The translations under genes were made by a program, and so were the position numbers. This document shows positions 56,299-64,000 of a DNA stretch of 64,000 nucleotides, piece by piece. The stretch spans positions 744,001 to 808,000 of the forward strand of contig NZ_CP082839.1 in the NCBI RefSeq assembly GCF_019930585.1. Direction: 5' to 3'. The notes beneath the pieces are model-generated. The model was not told the origin of the DNA. It did not search any database and was given only the letters and a program-made list of their open reading frames with translations. The stretch comes from Sphingomonas nostoxanthinifaciens (lineage in GTDB: Bacteria > Pseudomonadota > Alphaproteobacteria > Sphingomonadales > Sphingomonadaceae). Numbering within the stretch: the first letter of the stretch is position 1; every line of letters starts with the position of its first letter.

Positions 56299-56372
56299 GC
56301 GCAGAAGTCTCCTTGCTCAACAGGCGCCCTGCATCTTCGCGCCGCCGGTGCCGCCCCCAACCTTGCTCCGGG

Positions 56373-57425
56373 TCATGCGGTCACCGCGGGTCCGCCGGTG
56401 ACATTGTGCGGCATGACGGCAATGCGCCGCACACCTTCGCGCGCGGTGGCCAGGAAGCGCGTTCGGAGAACGCCGATCTTCTCCATCTCCAGTTCCACCA
56501 CATCGCCATCGGCGATGACGTGCCCGGTCTCGATGGTGCATCCGTCGCCAACCGTGCCCGATCCGAAGATGTCGCCTGGCTCAAGCGTTTCCGATTGAGA
56601 GATGTAGGCGATGAGTTCCTCGAACCGCCAATTCATCTCCGATGAAGATGCGGTAACGAACACTTCGCCGTTTAGACGGGCCGTCATGGCGAGGCGATAA
56701 GGGTCTCCGATTTCGTCCGCCGTGACGAGGAACGGACCCATCGGCTTGGAATTGTCGAAATCCTTGCCTTTGCCCGGCCCCATCTGCCCCGGCATTGCAC
56801 GCGCTTGCTCGTCCCGCGCGGACAGGTCGTTGAAGATCATGTAGCCGAAAATGTGGCTCCGCGCGTCAGCGACGCTGATATCCTTGCCGCCTTTGCCGAC
56901 GACGCAGGCAAATTCGAATTCGAAATCCATTTTGTCGCTGTAGGCCGGCCAGTGAACGTCGGTGTCTGTCGCGCACACGTTGGCGGGGTTAACGCGGTAA
57001 TAAAGCGGATTCTCATACCAGGCGTCGGGCACGCGAAGGATGCCCTTGCGCTCCATCATCGCCATATAAGCGAGCGGATCATCCGCCAGGCTGGCCCGTA
57101 GCTTTCTTATGCCGTCATAGGCCTGGATCATGTGCTTCTCGAACGCGAGAAAGTCGCGGATTTGTACAGGGCGCGGTATCGGTGCGAGCAGCCGGACATC
57201 GTCGAGCGCGATCAGGTGGCCTACATCCGCCTGCCTAACGATTTCGCGAATATCGGCGAGCGCCGTGTCGCCTGCCTCCACGATAGCCTGGATGCTAGCA
57301 AGATGATCGGGCGCCCAGCCTAGCTGAGTGACGGCACCCGCGACGATATCGATCAGCGCACAGCCATCGTCGGTGACGACGCCGGGTGTTGCCTGGCCAT
57401 CCTTTACAAATGTTGCCAGTTTCAA
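56373..57425 (-). CDS. Fumarylacetoacetate hydrolase-family protein
   Basis: 350 aa from a TTG at 57425 with GGAGAG nine bases upstream; this gives the standard start KLATFVKDG. The metal-binding acidic residues are in FEFEFACVVGKGGKDI, and GDIFGSGTVGDGC is the GD-x-GTG loop of the family. Members hydrolyse or isomerise 2-oxo or 1,3-dioxo acids, often after aromatic ring cleavage. Substrate unknown. Confidence 0.85.
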   Translation of the reverse strand: MKLATFVKDGQATPGVVTDDGCALIDIVAGAVTQLGWAPDHLASIQAIVEAGDTALADIREIVRQADVGHLIALDDVRLLAPIPRPVQIRDFLAFEKHMIQAYDGIRKLRASLADDPLAYMAMMERKGILRVPDAWYENPLYYRVNPANVCATDTDVHWPAYSDKMDFEFEFACVVGKGGKDISVADARSHIFGYMIFNDLSARDEQARAMPGQMGPGKGKDFDNSKPMGPFLVTADEIGDPYRLAMTARLNGEVFVTASSSEMNWRFEELIAYISQSETLEPGDIFGSGTVGDGCTIETGHVIADGDVVELEMEKIGVLRTRFLATAREGVRRIAVMPHNVTGGPAVTA

Positions 57426-57465
57426 AGCGGCTCTCCGGTCTTGCAATGCATGGTGATAAACGTGG

Positions 57466-58248
57466 TCAATGGGCCTCGACCGGACCGGCGCCGCCATATG
57501 CGACCCAACCGCCATCGACAGGCAACGTCACGCCCGTGATGTAACTTGACCAGTCGGACAGAAGGAACGCCGTGGCGCGCGCGATCTCGAGCGGGGAACC
57601 CAGCCGGCCCATCGGCGTGCGATCGATGAGGAGGCCCTCGTCAAGCTTCCCTTCCGCGATCAAGCGGTCCGTCATCGGCGTTCTGATAAAGCCCGGTGCC
57701 ACTGCATTGATGCGCACCCCGCTCAGCGACCATTCGCAAGCGAGGTTCTTCGCCATCATCGCGACCGCAGTCTTGGCAGGGCCGTAGGCGTGACGCCGGG
57801 GGCTGCCGATCAATCCGCGGATGGACGACATCGCCACGATTGAACCGCGCTGCTGGGGCACCATGATCCGGGCGGCGGCGCGGCAAGCAAGGAAAGTCCC
57901 GCGCAGAGTAACATCAACGATGTGCTGCCATTCGTCGATATCGATGTCGAACGCTTTGGCGACGCGGTCGCTGATGCCTGCGCAGTGGACCAGCCCGTCC
58001 AGGCCGCCCGCTGCGACCGCCGCTTTGGCGACCATCGCGTCGCAATCCTCCTCCCGTGTCACGTCGCCCCCCGCGCTCGCGACAGCGCCAAGCTCGCGAG
58101 CGATCCCGGCCAGCATCGCCTCGTCGCGATCCATCAGGATGAGGACCGCCTGCTCCTCCGCCAGCACCCTGGCTGTCTCCAGCCCGATACCACTCGCCGC
58201 CCCGGTTACGAGAACACGCTTGCCGGCCAATCCCAGGCTGTTCGTCAT
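57466..58248 (-). CDS. Short-chain dehydrogenase/reductase
   Basis: 260 aa classical SDR. NAD(P) motif GAASGIG, NAG-equivalent HCAGISD, catalytic Ser in AMSSIRGL, and Tyr-x3-Lys in AYGPAKTA, ending LPVDGGWVAYG. Likely oxidises a secondary alcohol of the pathway intermediate. Its start overlaps the SMP-30 gene stop by four bases. Confidence 0.92.
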   Translation of the reverse strand: MTNSLGLAGKRVLVTGAASGIGLETARVLAEEQAVLILMDRDEAMLAGIARELGAVASAGGDVTREEDCDAMVAKAAVAAGGLDGLVHCAGISDRVAKAFDIDIDEWQHIVDVTLRGTFLACRAAARIMVPQQRGSIVAMSSIRGLIGSPRRHAYGPAKTAVAMMAKNLACEWSLSGVRINAVAPGFIRTPMTDRLIAEGKLDEGLLIDRTPMGRLGSPLEIARATAFLLSDWSSYITGVTLPVDGGWVAYGGAGPVEAH

Positions 58249-59282
58249 CGGCTGCCCTCCAGCGCCCGCTCATTCCAGTGAACCGGCGCCGCCCCTGCTA
58301 CGGGCGAGCGGAAAAACGGAATTGTTGTGCCCCTAAGGCTGCCGATATAGACGTCGCGCAGATCTGGCCCCCCAAAGGTGACGCTTGCCATCCAAGGCGC
58401 CACCGTGCCCCCGCAGGCAAGCATCAGCTCGGGCGTGATCCGTTCCTCGGCATAGGCCTGAAGCAACTGCCGTCCGGCCTCGGAATCGCGGTCGTCGTCG
58501 AGAATGATCCGGAGATCGCCCGCCGGCGTGATAGCGAAGATCCGATCGGTGAAGATGTGCGTGCCCCAAAGATTGCCGAAACTGTCGAAGGCGATGCCGT
58601 CGATCATGCGACCGTGATTTTCCGGACCGTAGGTCTCTCGGCCGTGGAGCGTGCCATCGGCTCCGACGCGGAATCGGACCACCCGCATCCCGCACGTTTC
58701 CACGACGTAGAGCCACTCCTCTGTCGCATCGAAGCGGATCTCATTTGTGAAATGGAGGCCGTCCGCAACAATGCGGATGCCCCTTTCGTCCGCAAGCGCG
58801 ATGTAACCATCTCGTACCGAAGGGGTCATCGATCTGGGCAGGTCAGGGAGCCGCGTCGAAACGGTGAGCCACAATCGGTCGCGGCTGTCGCGAAGGACGA
58901 AGTTAACGCGACCGAGCGGCCGACCATCGATATTGTCGTAGAGAACTTCGCTCTCGCCACTCCGCTTCATCAGTTCGAGCCGGTCCGTACCGAAATTGGC
59001 GATCAGGATGTCTCCGTTGCGAGCGAACGCCATGCCGTTGGGCAACGTCTCGTTGACGATCCGGGCGAATTGTTCAGCAGCAGTCGCCGGGACTGAATCG
59101 CCCTGCGCGATCAGCGTTTGCTGGCCATCAGCAGAAATCCTTACCACCCCACCCCGCGCATCGGCCGACCAAAGCGTACCATCGGGCTCCGCCAAGATGC
59201 ATTCCGGACGCTGAAGATCGTGGCCGATCGACTTGAGACTCGCCGGATCGACTTCGAACCCGTCGATAGGATTAGCCCGCAT
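58245..59282 (-). CDS. SMP-30/gluconolactonase-family hydrolase
   Basis: 345 aa six-bladed propeller. ATG at 59282. Characteristic start RPECILAEPDGTLWSADARGG, then NGMAFARNGDILIANFG and DGIAFDSFGNLWGT with metal-site Asp/Asn. Such enzymes hydrolyse lactones or act as calcium-dependent lactonases. It starts 11 bases inside the ligase gene end, so the two are coupled. Confidence 0.85.
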   Translation of the reverse strand: MRANPIDGFEVDPASLKSIGHDLQRPECILAEPDGTLWSADARGGVVRISADGQQTLIAQGDSVPATAAEQFARIVNETLPNGMAFARNGDILIANFGTDRLELMKRSGESEVLYDNIDGRPLGRVNFVLRDSRDRLWLTVSTRLPDLPRSMTPSVRDGYIALADERGIRIVADGLHFTNEIRFDATEEWLYVVETCGMRVVRFRVGADGTLHGRETYGPENHGRMIDGIAFDSFGNLWGTHIFTDRIFAITPAGDLRIILDDDRDSEAGRQLLQAYAEERITPELMLACGGTVAPWMASVTFGGPDLRDVYIGSLRGTTIPFFRSPVAGAAPVHWNERALEGSR

Positions 59283-60882
59283 GTATTGCTCCTTGATTGG
59301 CCGCGAGGGAGGTCGCGTAAATTTCACGCAGGCGTTTCTTGTCGACCTTGCCGGTCGCAGTCAGCGGCATGTCTCCAAGAAGGATGTTATCGGGCATCCA
59401 CCACCGGATGATGCGCTCCGACAGGAACGCCCTGATCTCATCGGGGGTCACGGCGGCGCCGGCATGCGGCTCGATGACGAGCAGCGGCCGCTCCTCCCAC
59501 TTCGGATGGAAAATTCCGATGACGCCCGCGAAGCGCACGCCCGGGCAAGCGGTTGCTGCATTTTCGATGTCGATCGAGCTGATCCACTCGCCGCCGGATT
59601 TGATGACATCCTTGGCGCGATCGGTGATGCGCAGGAAACCGAAGCAGTCGAGCGTGGCGATATCGCCCGTATCGAGCCAGCCATCGGCATCCGCTCCCGG
59701 TGCATCGCTTTTGAAGTATCGTTCCATGACCCAAGGACCGCGCACCAGAAGCCTGCCGGCGCTCTGACCGTCTCGAGCCACCTCGGCCCCGGCGTCATCG
59801 ACGATCTTGAGCTCGATGCCGAACTGTAACCTGCCTTGGCGAGTCAAAAGGATTTCGTCCCGTTGCTCCTCGCCCAGTTCCGTCAATTGCGGTGTCGGCG
59901 TCGCCACGACGCCAAGCGGGCTGGTCTCCGTCATGCCCCAAAGCTGGCGGACTTTTACCCCGTAGCGCTGCTGGAAAGTCTCCGCCATCGCGCGCGGGAC
60001 GGCCGAACCGCCAATCACCAGTCGTTCGAGCGAGCCCGTCGATTTGCCGGTCTGTTCGAGATGCGCGAGGTACATCGTCCAGATGGTCGGGACGCCTCCG
60101 CTGAAGGTGACGCCTTCTTGCGTGATCAATTCGTCAAGGCTGGTTCCGTCCATACGATCGCATGGGAGGACTAACTTGCAGCCGTTGATCGGCGCCATAT
60201 ACGGCAAGCCCCAGGCCGTACCGTGATACATGGAACTGCAGGGCATAACACAATCGAAAGCTGACAAAGCCAGTGCGCCGCTCAAGCCCCCAGCCATCGC
60301 ATGGAGCGTGACCGACCGGTGCGAATAGAGCACGCCTTTCGGGTCGCCAGTGGTTCCCGAGGTATAGCAAAGAATAGCGGCGCTGTTTTCGTCAAACGCC
60401 CGCCAGCAATGCTCTATCGGAAAAGTCTCGATCAAGTCCTCGTAGCTCTGCGCTGCGATGTTGCCCGGGTCGAGCCGCGCCGCGTCGACTAACATGATGT
60501 AGTGGCGGATGTTAGGCAGCCGCTCAGCCAAGCGCTGAACTACATCTAGGAAGCTTCGTTCAAAGAACAGTACGACACTTCCGGCATGATTGATCGTGTA
60601 CGCTATCTGGTCATCGTGCAGTCGTGGATTGGCCGTGTGAAGAACGGCCTGGATGCCTGGGACGGCATAAAACAATTCGAAATGGCGGTGAGTATTCCAC
60701 GCCAGGGACGTGACCCGATCGCCGGGGGCAACTCCCAAATGCAATAGCATATTAGCCGTTTTGGCGACGCGAGCAGCGCAGGAGTCATAGTCGTAGCGCC
60801 ACAGCGGCTCCTCGATAAGCCGCGATACTATCTCGCGGCTTCCGTGAGCGGAGGCGGCATAGGAAAGGATGCCGCTGATCAT
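59272..60882 (-). CDS. Acyl-CoA ligase (AMP-dependent synthetase)
   Basis: 536 aa from ATG 60882, which has AGGAG nine bases upstream; ATG 60900 and GTG 60912 are alternatives. Adenylate-forming signature ILCYTSGTTGDPKGVLYSH, then WGMTETSPLGV, the hinge DTGDIATLDCFGFLRITDRAKD, and catalytic Lys in TATGKVDKKRLRE. Resembles medium/long-chain fatty acid CoA ligases; acts on a carboxylic acid of the pathway. First gene of the operon that runs to the truncated CoA-transferase. Confidence 0.92.
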   Translation of the reverse strand: MISGILSYAASAHGSREIVSRLIEEPLWRYDYDSCAARVAKTANMLLHLGVAPGDRVTSLAWNTHRHFELFYAVPGIQAVLHTANPRLHDDQIAYTINHAGSVVLFFERSFLDVVQRLAERLPNIRHYIMLVDAARLDPGNIAAQSYEDLIETFPIEHCWRAFDENSAAILCYTSGTTGDPKGVLYSHRSVTLHAMAGGLSGALALSAFDCVMPCSSMYHGTAWGLPYMAPINGCKLVLPCDRMDGTSLDELITQEGVTFSGGVPTIWTMYLAHLEQTGKSTGSLERLVIGGSAVPRAMAETFQQRYGVKVRQLWGMTETSPLGVVATPTPQLTELGEEQRDEILLTRQGRLQFGIELKIVDDAGAEVARDGQSAGRLLVRGPWVMERYFKSDAPGADADGWLDTGDIATLDCFGFLRITDRAKDVIKSGGEWISSIDIENAATACPGVRFAGVIGIFHPKWEERPLLVIEPHAGAAVTPDEIRAFLSERIIRWWMPDNILLGDMPLTATGKVDKKRLREIYATSLAANQGAIHAG

Positions 60883-60945
60883 GAGCGGTCGCTCCTGCAT
60901 CAAACCCCGCACTAATCCCCCTCCTGACTCGCTTATCTGATAACT

Positions 60946-60960
60946 GTACGTACGTTCCTA
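60946..60960. promoter_or_regulatory. Candidate operator, site 1
   Basis: GTACGTACGTTCCTA, with an 8-bp palindromic core GTACGTAC. It is an exact inverted copy of the site at 61101 and lies 64 bp upstream of the ligase start. TetR-family regulators often bind GTACGTAC-like palindromes; the regulator is not in the window. Confidence 0.5.
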
Positions 60961-61100
60961 TATATTGTAAACAGGAATTTGCGCGCGGCTGCGTCCAGGC
61001 AGCGCCCATACTGAAGACTTGGGCGGGGATAGCCCACGCGGTTATGCCAGAGGAGGGGGCTCGATCGAATCCGCTTGACAACCGACTCCGCACCAACAAT

Positions 61101-61115
61101 TAGGAACGTACGTAC
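61101..61115. promoter_or_regulatory. Candidate operator, site 2
   Basis: TAGGAACGTACGTAC, the reverse complement of site 1, within CGTACGTACG palindrome and with matching flanks (AACC/AACT next to the core). It lies about 180 bp before the TonB receptor start. Confidence 0.5.
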
Positions 61116-61295
61116 GGTTGTTTTGGCTACTGCTAAGCGGCCGATAAAGGAGCGTGCAAGGGTTTACTGCTTCGGCGGTCCGGACCATTCTGTCTGACCG
61201 CGTTCGGCGCCACCCCTCTCGCCCTGACACGGAACGAAAAGAACGGTGAGATTGGACGCTGGTCCAACTCTCGCACTAAGGAGGGGAGAACTGAA

Positions 61296-63518
61296 ATGCG
61301 TCCAATCAGCAAAATGCTGCGGCTTACCACAAGCATCCTGAGCCTGAGTCTTCCGGCGGCAGCCTATGCGCAGCAGGCCACCAACATTCCCGCTACCCCG
61401 CCTGCTGCCCAAGACGCGTCAAGCACGCAGATCGGTGACATTGTCGTGACCGCGCAGCGCCGGTCGGAGCGTCTCCAAGATGCGCCTCTCGCCATCACGG
61501 CCATCGGTGGAGCGTCGCTCCAGCGCACGGCCGTGACCAACATCTCCGACATTCAAACCTCGATTCCGAACGTCAATATCTCGCTGCGGAACGGTTCCGG
61601 TGTCGTTGCGATACGCGGCATCGGCTATGACATCGTGACGGCGGGCGCGGACGGAAGCGTGTCCATCAACAGCGACGGCATCTACCAGTCCCGGCCTGCC
61701 GCCGCTCTTTCCTCGCTCTACGACGTCGAGCGCGTCGAGGTCGCGCGCGGTCCCCAGGGTACACTGTATGGACGCAACTCCACCGGAGGCGCGATCAACA
61801 TTATATCTCGGCGACCGACCGATTCGCTCGAGGGCTATATCGACCTGTCATATGGCAACTATAATGCGCTCTCAGTCGAGGGCGCGATCAGCGGTCCCAT
61901 CGTGAACGACAAGTTGCTCGCGCGCGTCGCCGTCAAGCTGGAGGACCGCGACGGCTGGGGGACCAATCTTTACAACGGCAAGGACGTCGACGACGTGAAA
62001 AGCCGCGCTATCCGTGGCATGGTCGAGTTCAGACCCAGCGAGGTCGTCAACTTCCTGCTGATTGGCGACTACTTCAAGCGCGATGACAGTGCGAATGCCC
62101 TGCACTTCATCGGCTGTGTTTCGCCGGTTTGCAACGCCAATGCGGCGATCAACCGGGGCTTCTCGCTGCCGTCCAATCCGCGTGACGTCAATCAGGACAT
62201 CCAAGCCGGCTACAGGCCGGAACAATATGGGGTGACGCTTATTTCCAAGGTGGAGCTACCGTTCGCAGATCTCACGGCTCTGACGGGCTACAAGAATGGC
62301 AAGTCCTACTTCCTTAGCGACTTCGACGGCACCGCACAGCTCGGGTCCTTCGCAACGCGGGAGGAGAACTACCATACTTTCTCGCAAGAACTGCAGCTTG
62401 GCCACCACAGTGACAAGCTCGACTGGATTCTCGGCGGCTTCTATTTCCATGAGCGGAACTTTGCTCGCACGAATGCGGCCTTCCCACCTTTCCTTGCACC
62501 AGCCTTATCGCGAGTCTTTCAAGGGGGTACGCTCTTCACCGACGCTTACGCTGTGTTCGGCGAACTGAGCTACCACGTTACGCCTAAATTTACGATGACC
62601 GTCGGCGGCCGATACTCGGACGAGCACAAAAAAGTCGAAGGTGAGGAAATTTACACAAACGGACCCACGAACACTAGGGCGCGTCCCGGAGAGGCTTTCC
62701 CTTGCGTCGTTTGTGTTTCCATACCGAATACAGCGAGCTTTAACGCGTTCACCCCCAAGTTCGGGGCGCAATACAAGTTTAGCCCGCATCAAATGATCTA
62801 TGTAAACGTGCAAAAGGGCTTCAAGAGCGGCGGCTTCGCCGTCGGCGCGGTCACGCAGCCCTTTCAACCGGAGACAATCTGGAGCTATGAAGCCGGCCTG
62901 AAAGCCGATTGGTTTGACCGCGCTCTTACCACCAACATCGCTGTCTACCACTACGACTACAAGGATCTGCAGGTGGGGCAGATCGTGGGCACCGCCACGG
63001 AAATCCGCAATGCGGCGTCGGCGAAGGTCGACGGTGTCGAGGCCGAATTCCGTCTGGAGGCTGGCTCCCATGTCAGCTTCGACGGTTTCGGATCCTACAA
63101 TCATGCCCGCTTGGTGTCGTACACCGCTCCGAATCCGGCTTATGCGGCCCAAAGCCCCGATCAGTCGGGCCACCTCCTGTCGAATGCACCGAAGTGGACC
63201 GGAAAGCTCGGGGCGGAGTATGCGACCGAGGCCGCCGCAGGGACGCTGACCTTGCGCGGAGAGGTCTTCACCTCGTCGCGGGTCTATTTCTCGCCGTTCA
63301 ATAATCTAACCAACAGCCAGGCACCTTACACTCTCTTCAATGCCAGCCTTCGATATGACGGGCCTGGCGGATGGTATGGCAGCCTGTTCGTCAACAATCT
63401 GACGGACAAGCTGGTAGTCTCAGGCACTATCGTATCGAGCGGGGCCGTGGGCGGTTATGTCGCAGCACAATACCTTCCTCCGCGGATGTATGGCATCAAA
63501 GTCGGGAAGCGCTTCTGA
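61296..63518 (+). CDS. TonB-dependent receptor
   Basis: 740 aa outer-membrane receptor. Signal peptide ending AYA, TonB box DIVVTAQRRSERLQDAPLAI, plug motifs (RGIGYDIV, VEVARGPQGTLYGRNSTGGA) and a 22-strand barrel ending GKRF. This is the sphingomonad class seen beside catabolic genes, not the siderophore subclass. AAGGAGGGGA precedes the ATG. Divergent from the ligase operon, with the inverted GTACGTAC sites between, so it likely imports the pathway substrate. Confidence 0.9.
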   Translation: MRPISKMLRLTTSILSLSLPAAAYAQQATNIPATPPAAQDASSTQIGDIVVTAQRRSERLQDAPLAITAIGGASLQRTAVTNISDIQTSIPNVNISLRNGSGVVAIRGIGYDIVTAGADGSVSINSDGIYQSRPAAALSSLYDVERVEVARGPQGTLYGRNSTGGAINIISRRPTDSLEGYIDLSYGNYNALSVEGAISGPIVNDKLLARVAVKLEDRDGWGTNLYNGKDVDDVKSRAIRGMVEFRPSEVVNFLLIGDYFKRDDSANALHFIGCVSPVCNANAAINRGFSLPSNPRDVNQDIQAGYRPEQYGVTLISKVELPFADLTALTGYKNGKSYFLSDFDGTAQLGSFATREENYHTFSQELQLGHHSDKLDWILGGFYFHERNFARTNAAFPPFLAPALSRVFQGGTLFTDAYAVFGELSYHVTPKFTMTVGGRYSDEHKKVEGEEIYTNGPTNTRARPGEAFPCVVCVSIPNTASFNAFTPKFGAQYKFSPHQMIYVNVQKGFKSGGFAVGAVTQPFQPETIWSYEAGLKADWFDRALTTNIAVYHYDYKDLQVGQIVGTATEIRNAASAKVDGVEAEFRLEAGSHVSFDGFGSYNHARLVSYTAPNPAYAAQSPDQSGHLLSNAPKWTGKLGAEYATEAAAGTLTLRGEVFTSSRVYFSPFNNLTNSQAPYTLFNASLRYDGPGGWYGSLFVNNLTDKLVVSGTIVSSGAVGGYVAAQYLPPRMYGIKVGKRF

Positions 63519-63608
63519 GCTTAACCTCAAGCGACGGCCATATCGTCGCTCGAGTCTCTGAAGTTCTCAATAAGCGGGCGGGATCAACCCAGATATCCGA
63601 GGCAATGT

Positions 63609-64000
63609 ATGTTTGAATATTTCCCTTCAAATGCAGGATGGACCTTGAGTGTTGCTTGCTGCCTCTCCATGGGCGGCGAGATCTCGGAGGTCCACGAAGC
63701 CTGCAAGCCTTTAGTCCCATTAGCGGAAGCGCCTCTTCCCGTGGCCAACGAGGCTTGGTTTCAGAGCTGGATGTCGGTGGCCGAGCGCGTAGCAGCGCAA
63801 GGTAACGAGATGTTCGCGAAGGGATGGGAATTCTCGGCCGGAGCCCGTTATTATCGGGCTGCTCAGTACGGCTTCATTGCGGAGCGGCATGCCGGTTGGA
63901 AGGATCCGCGCAAACTGATGGCGTATCGTAAAGCAAGCGCGCTGTTCGAAAAGGGCGTTCAGCTGCTCGGACACCGGACGGAGCGAATTGAGATACCCTT
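63609..64000 (+). CDS. Alpha/beta hydrolase N-terminal part, runs off window
   Basis: 130 codons from ATG 63609 without a stop. MFEYFPSNAGWTL, MGGEISEVHEACKPL and YYRAAQYGFIAERHAGWKDPR fit the helical N-terminal (cap) region of the FrsA/2,6-dihydropseudooxynicotine hydrolase-like family, which cleaves C-C or ester bonds; the catalytic domain is outside the window. It is 90 bp downstream of the receptor on the same strand. Confidence 0.6.
   Translation, partial: MFEYFPSNAGWTLSVACCLSMGGEISEVHEACKPLVPLAEAPLPVANEAWFQSWMSVAERVAAQGNEMFAKGWEFSAGARYYRAAQYGFIAERHAGWKDPRKLMAYRKASALFEKGVQLLGHRTERIEIP

Noticed and set aside
1..64000. CRISPR arrays, rRNA genes
   Set aside because: No regularly spaced repeats and no rRNA-like sequence were found by eye.

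Overview
The window looks like a chromosomal segment of a Sphingomonas-type alphaproteobacterium. Evidence is a high-GC sequence with strong GC3 bias, a membrane PQQ glucose dehydrogenase paired with an OprB porin, several TonB-dependent receptors, a DUF418 protein, an alphaproteobacterial rpsP-rimM-trmD-rplS locus, a GGAAC-N17-CGTT (EcfG-type) promoter, and a MucR-family regulator. No species is assigned.

Layout. 1-6300 holds an MHYT/PAS/GGDEF/EAL c-di-GMP protein (runs off the left edge) and a DUF2946-TonB receptor-PepSY iron-uptake group. 6370-12860 is housekeeping: a stress-promoter receiver gene, an exonuclease, apt, a LysR regulator, then gcd and oprB for periplasmic glucose oxidation. 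13040-17750 is ffh-rpsP-rimM-trmD-rplS, interrupted between rimM and trmD by a vapBC toxin-antitoxin pair and a small membrane gene. 17790-24750 holds an FkbM methyltransferase, a DUF418 membrane protein, an S9 peptidase, a TPR protein and an Lrp regulator.

A tRNA-Ile2(CAU) gene at 24841 marks the start of an accessory region. It opens with a large serine recombinase plus DUF2924 and DUF3489 genes and a MucR-like regulator lacking its zinc-finger cysteines. Next comes an unusual cassette (30181-37880): a DNA methyltransferase-like protein; a Cys-rich protein of unrecognised family with weak resemblance to nucleoside glycosylases; a GTP cyclohydrolase II-like protein with a changed active-site Tyr; a STAND-type NTPase with TPR-like repeats; a phage-type dNMP kinase; and a membrane protein. 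I infer that this is a candidate anti-phage or nucleotide/DNA-modification system, and it is the most interesting part of the window. It is followed by a signalling block (38139-48558): EAL protein, single receiver, two hybrid histidine kinases with a shared N-terminal module, a shortened orphan ParD, and a PAS-GAF-GGDEF-EAL protein, with three diverged copies of an intergenic repeat nearby.

The right end (49198-64000) is catabolic. An ene-reductase and a peroxiredoxin-like gene face a LysR regulator; then comes an IS21-family element that has cut a CaiB/BaiF CoA-transferase gene. That gene is the last of a tightly packed six-gene minus-strand operon (acyl-CoA ligase, SMP-30 lactonase, SDR, FAH-family hydrolase, NADP oxidoreductase, CoA-transferase). 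Divergently there is a TonB receptor and the start of an alpha/beta hydrolase. Two exact inverted copies of a 15-bp GTACGTAC-containing site lie in the shared promoter region. The substrate of this pathway cannot be read from the sequence.
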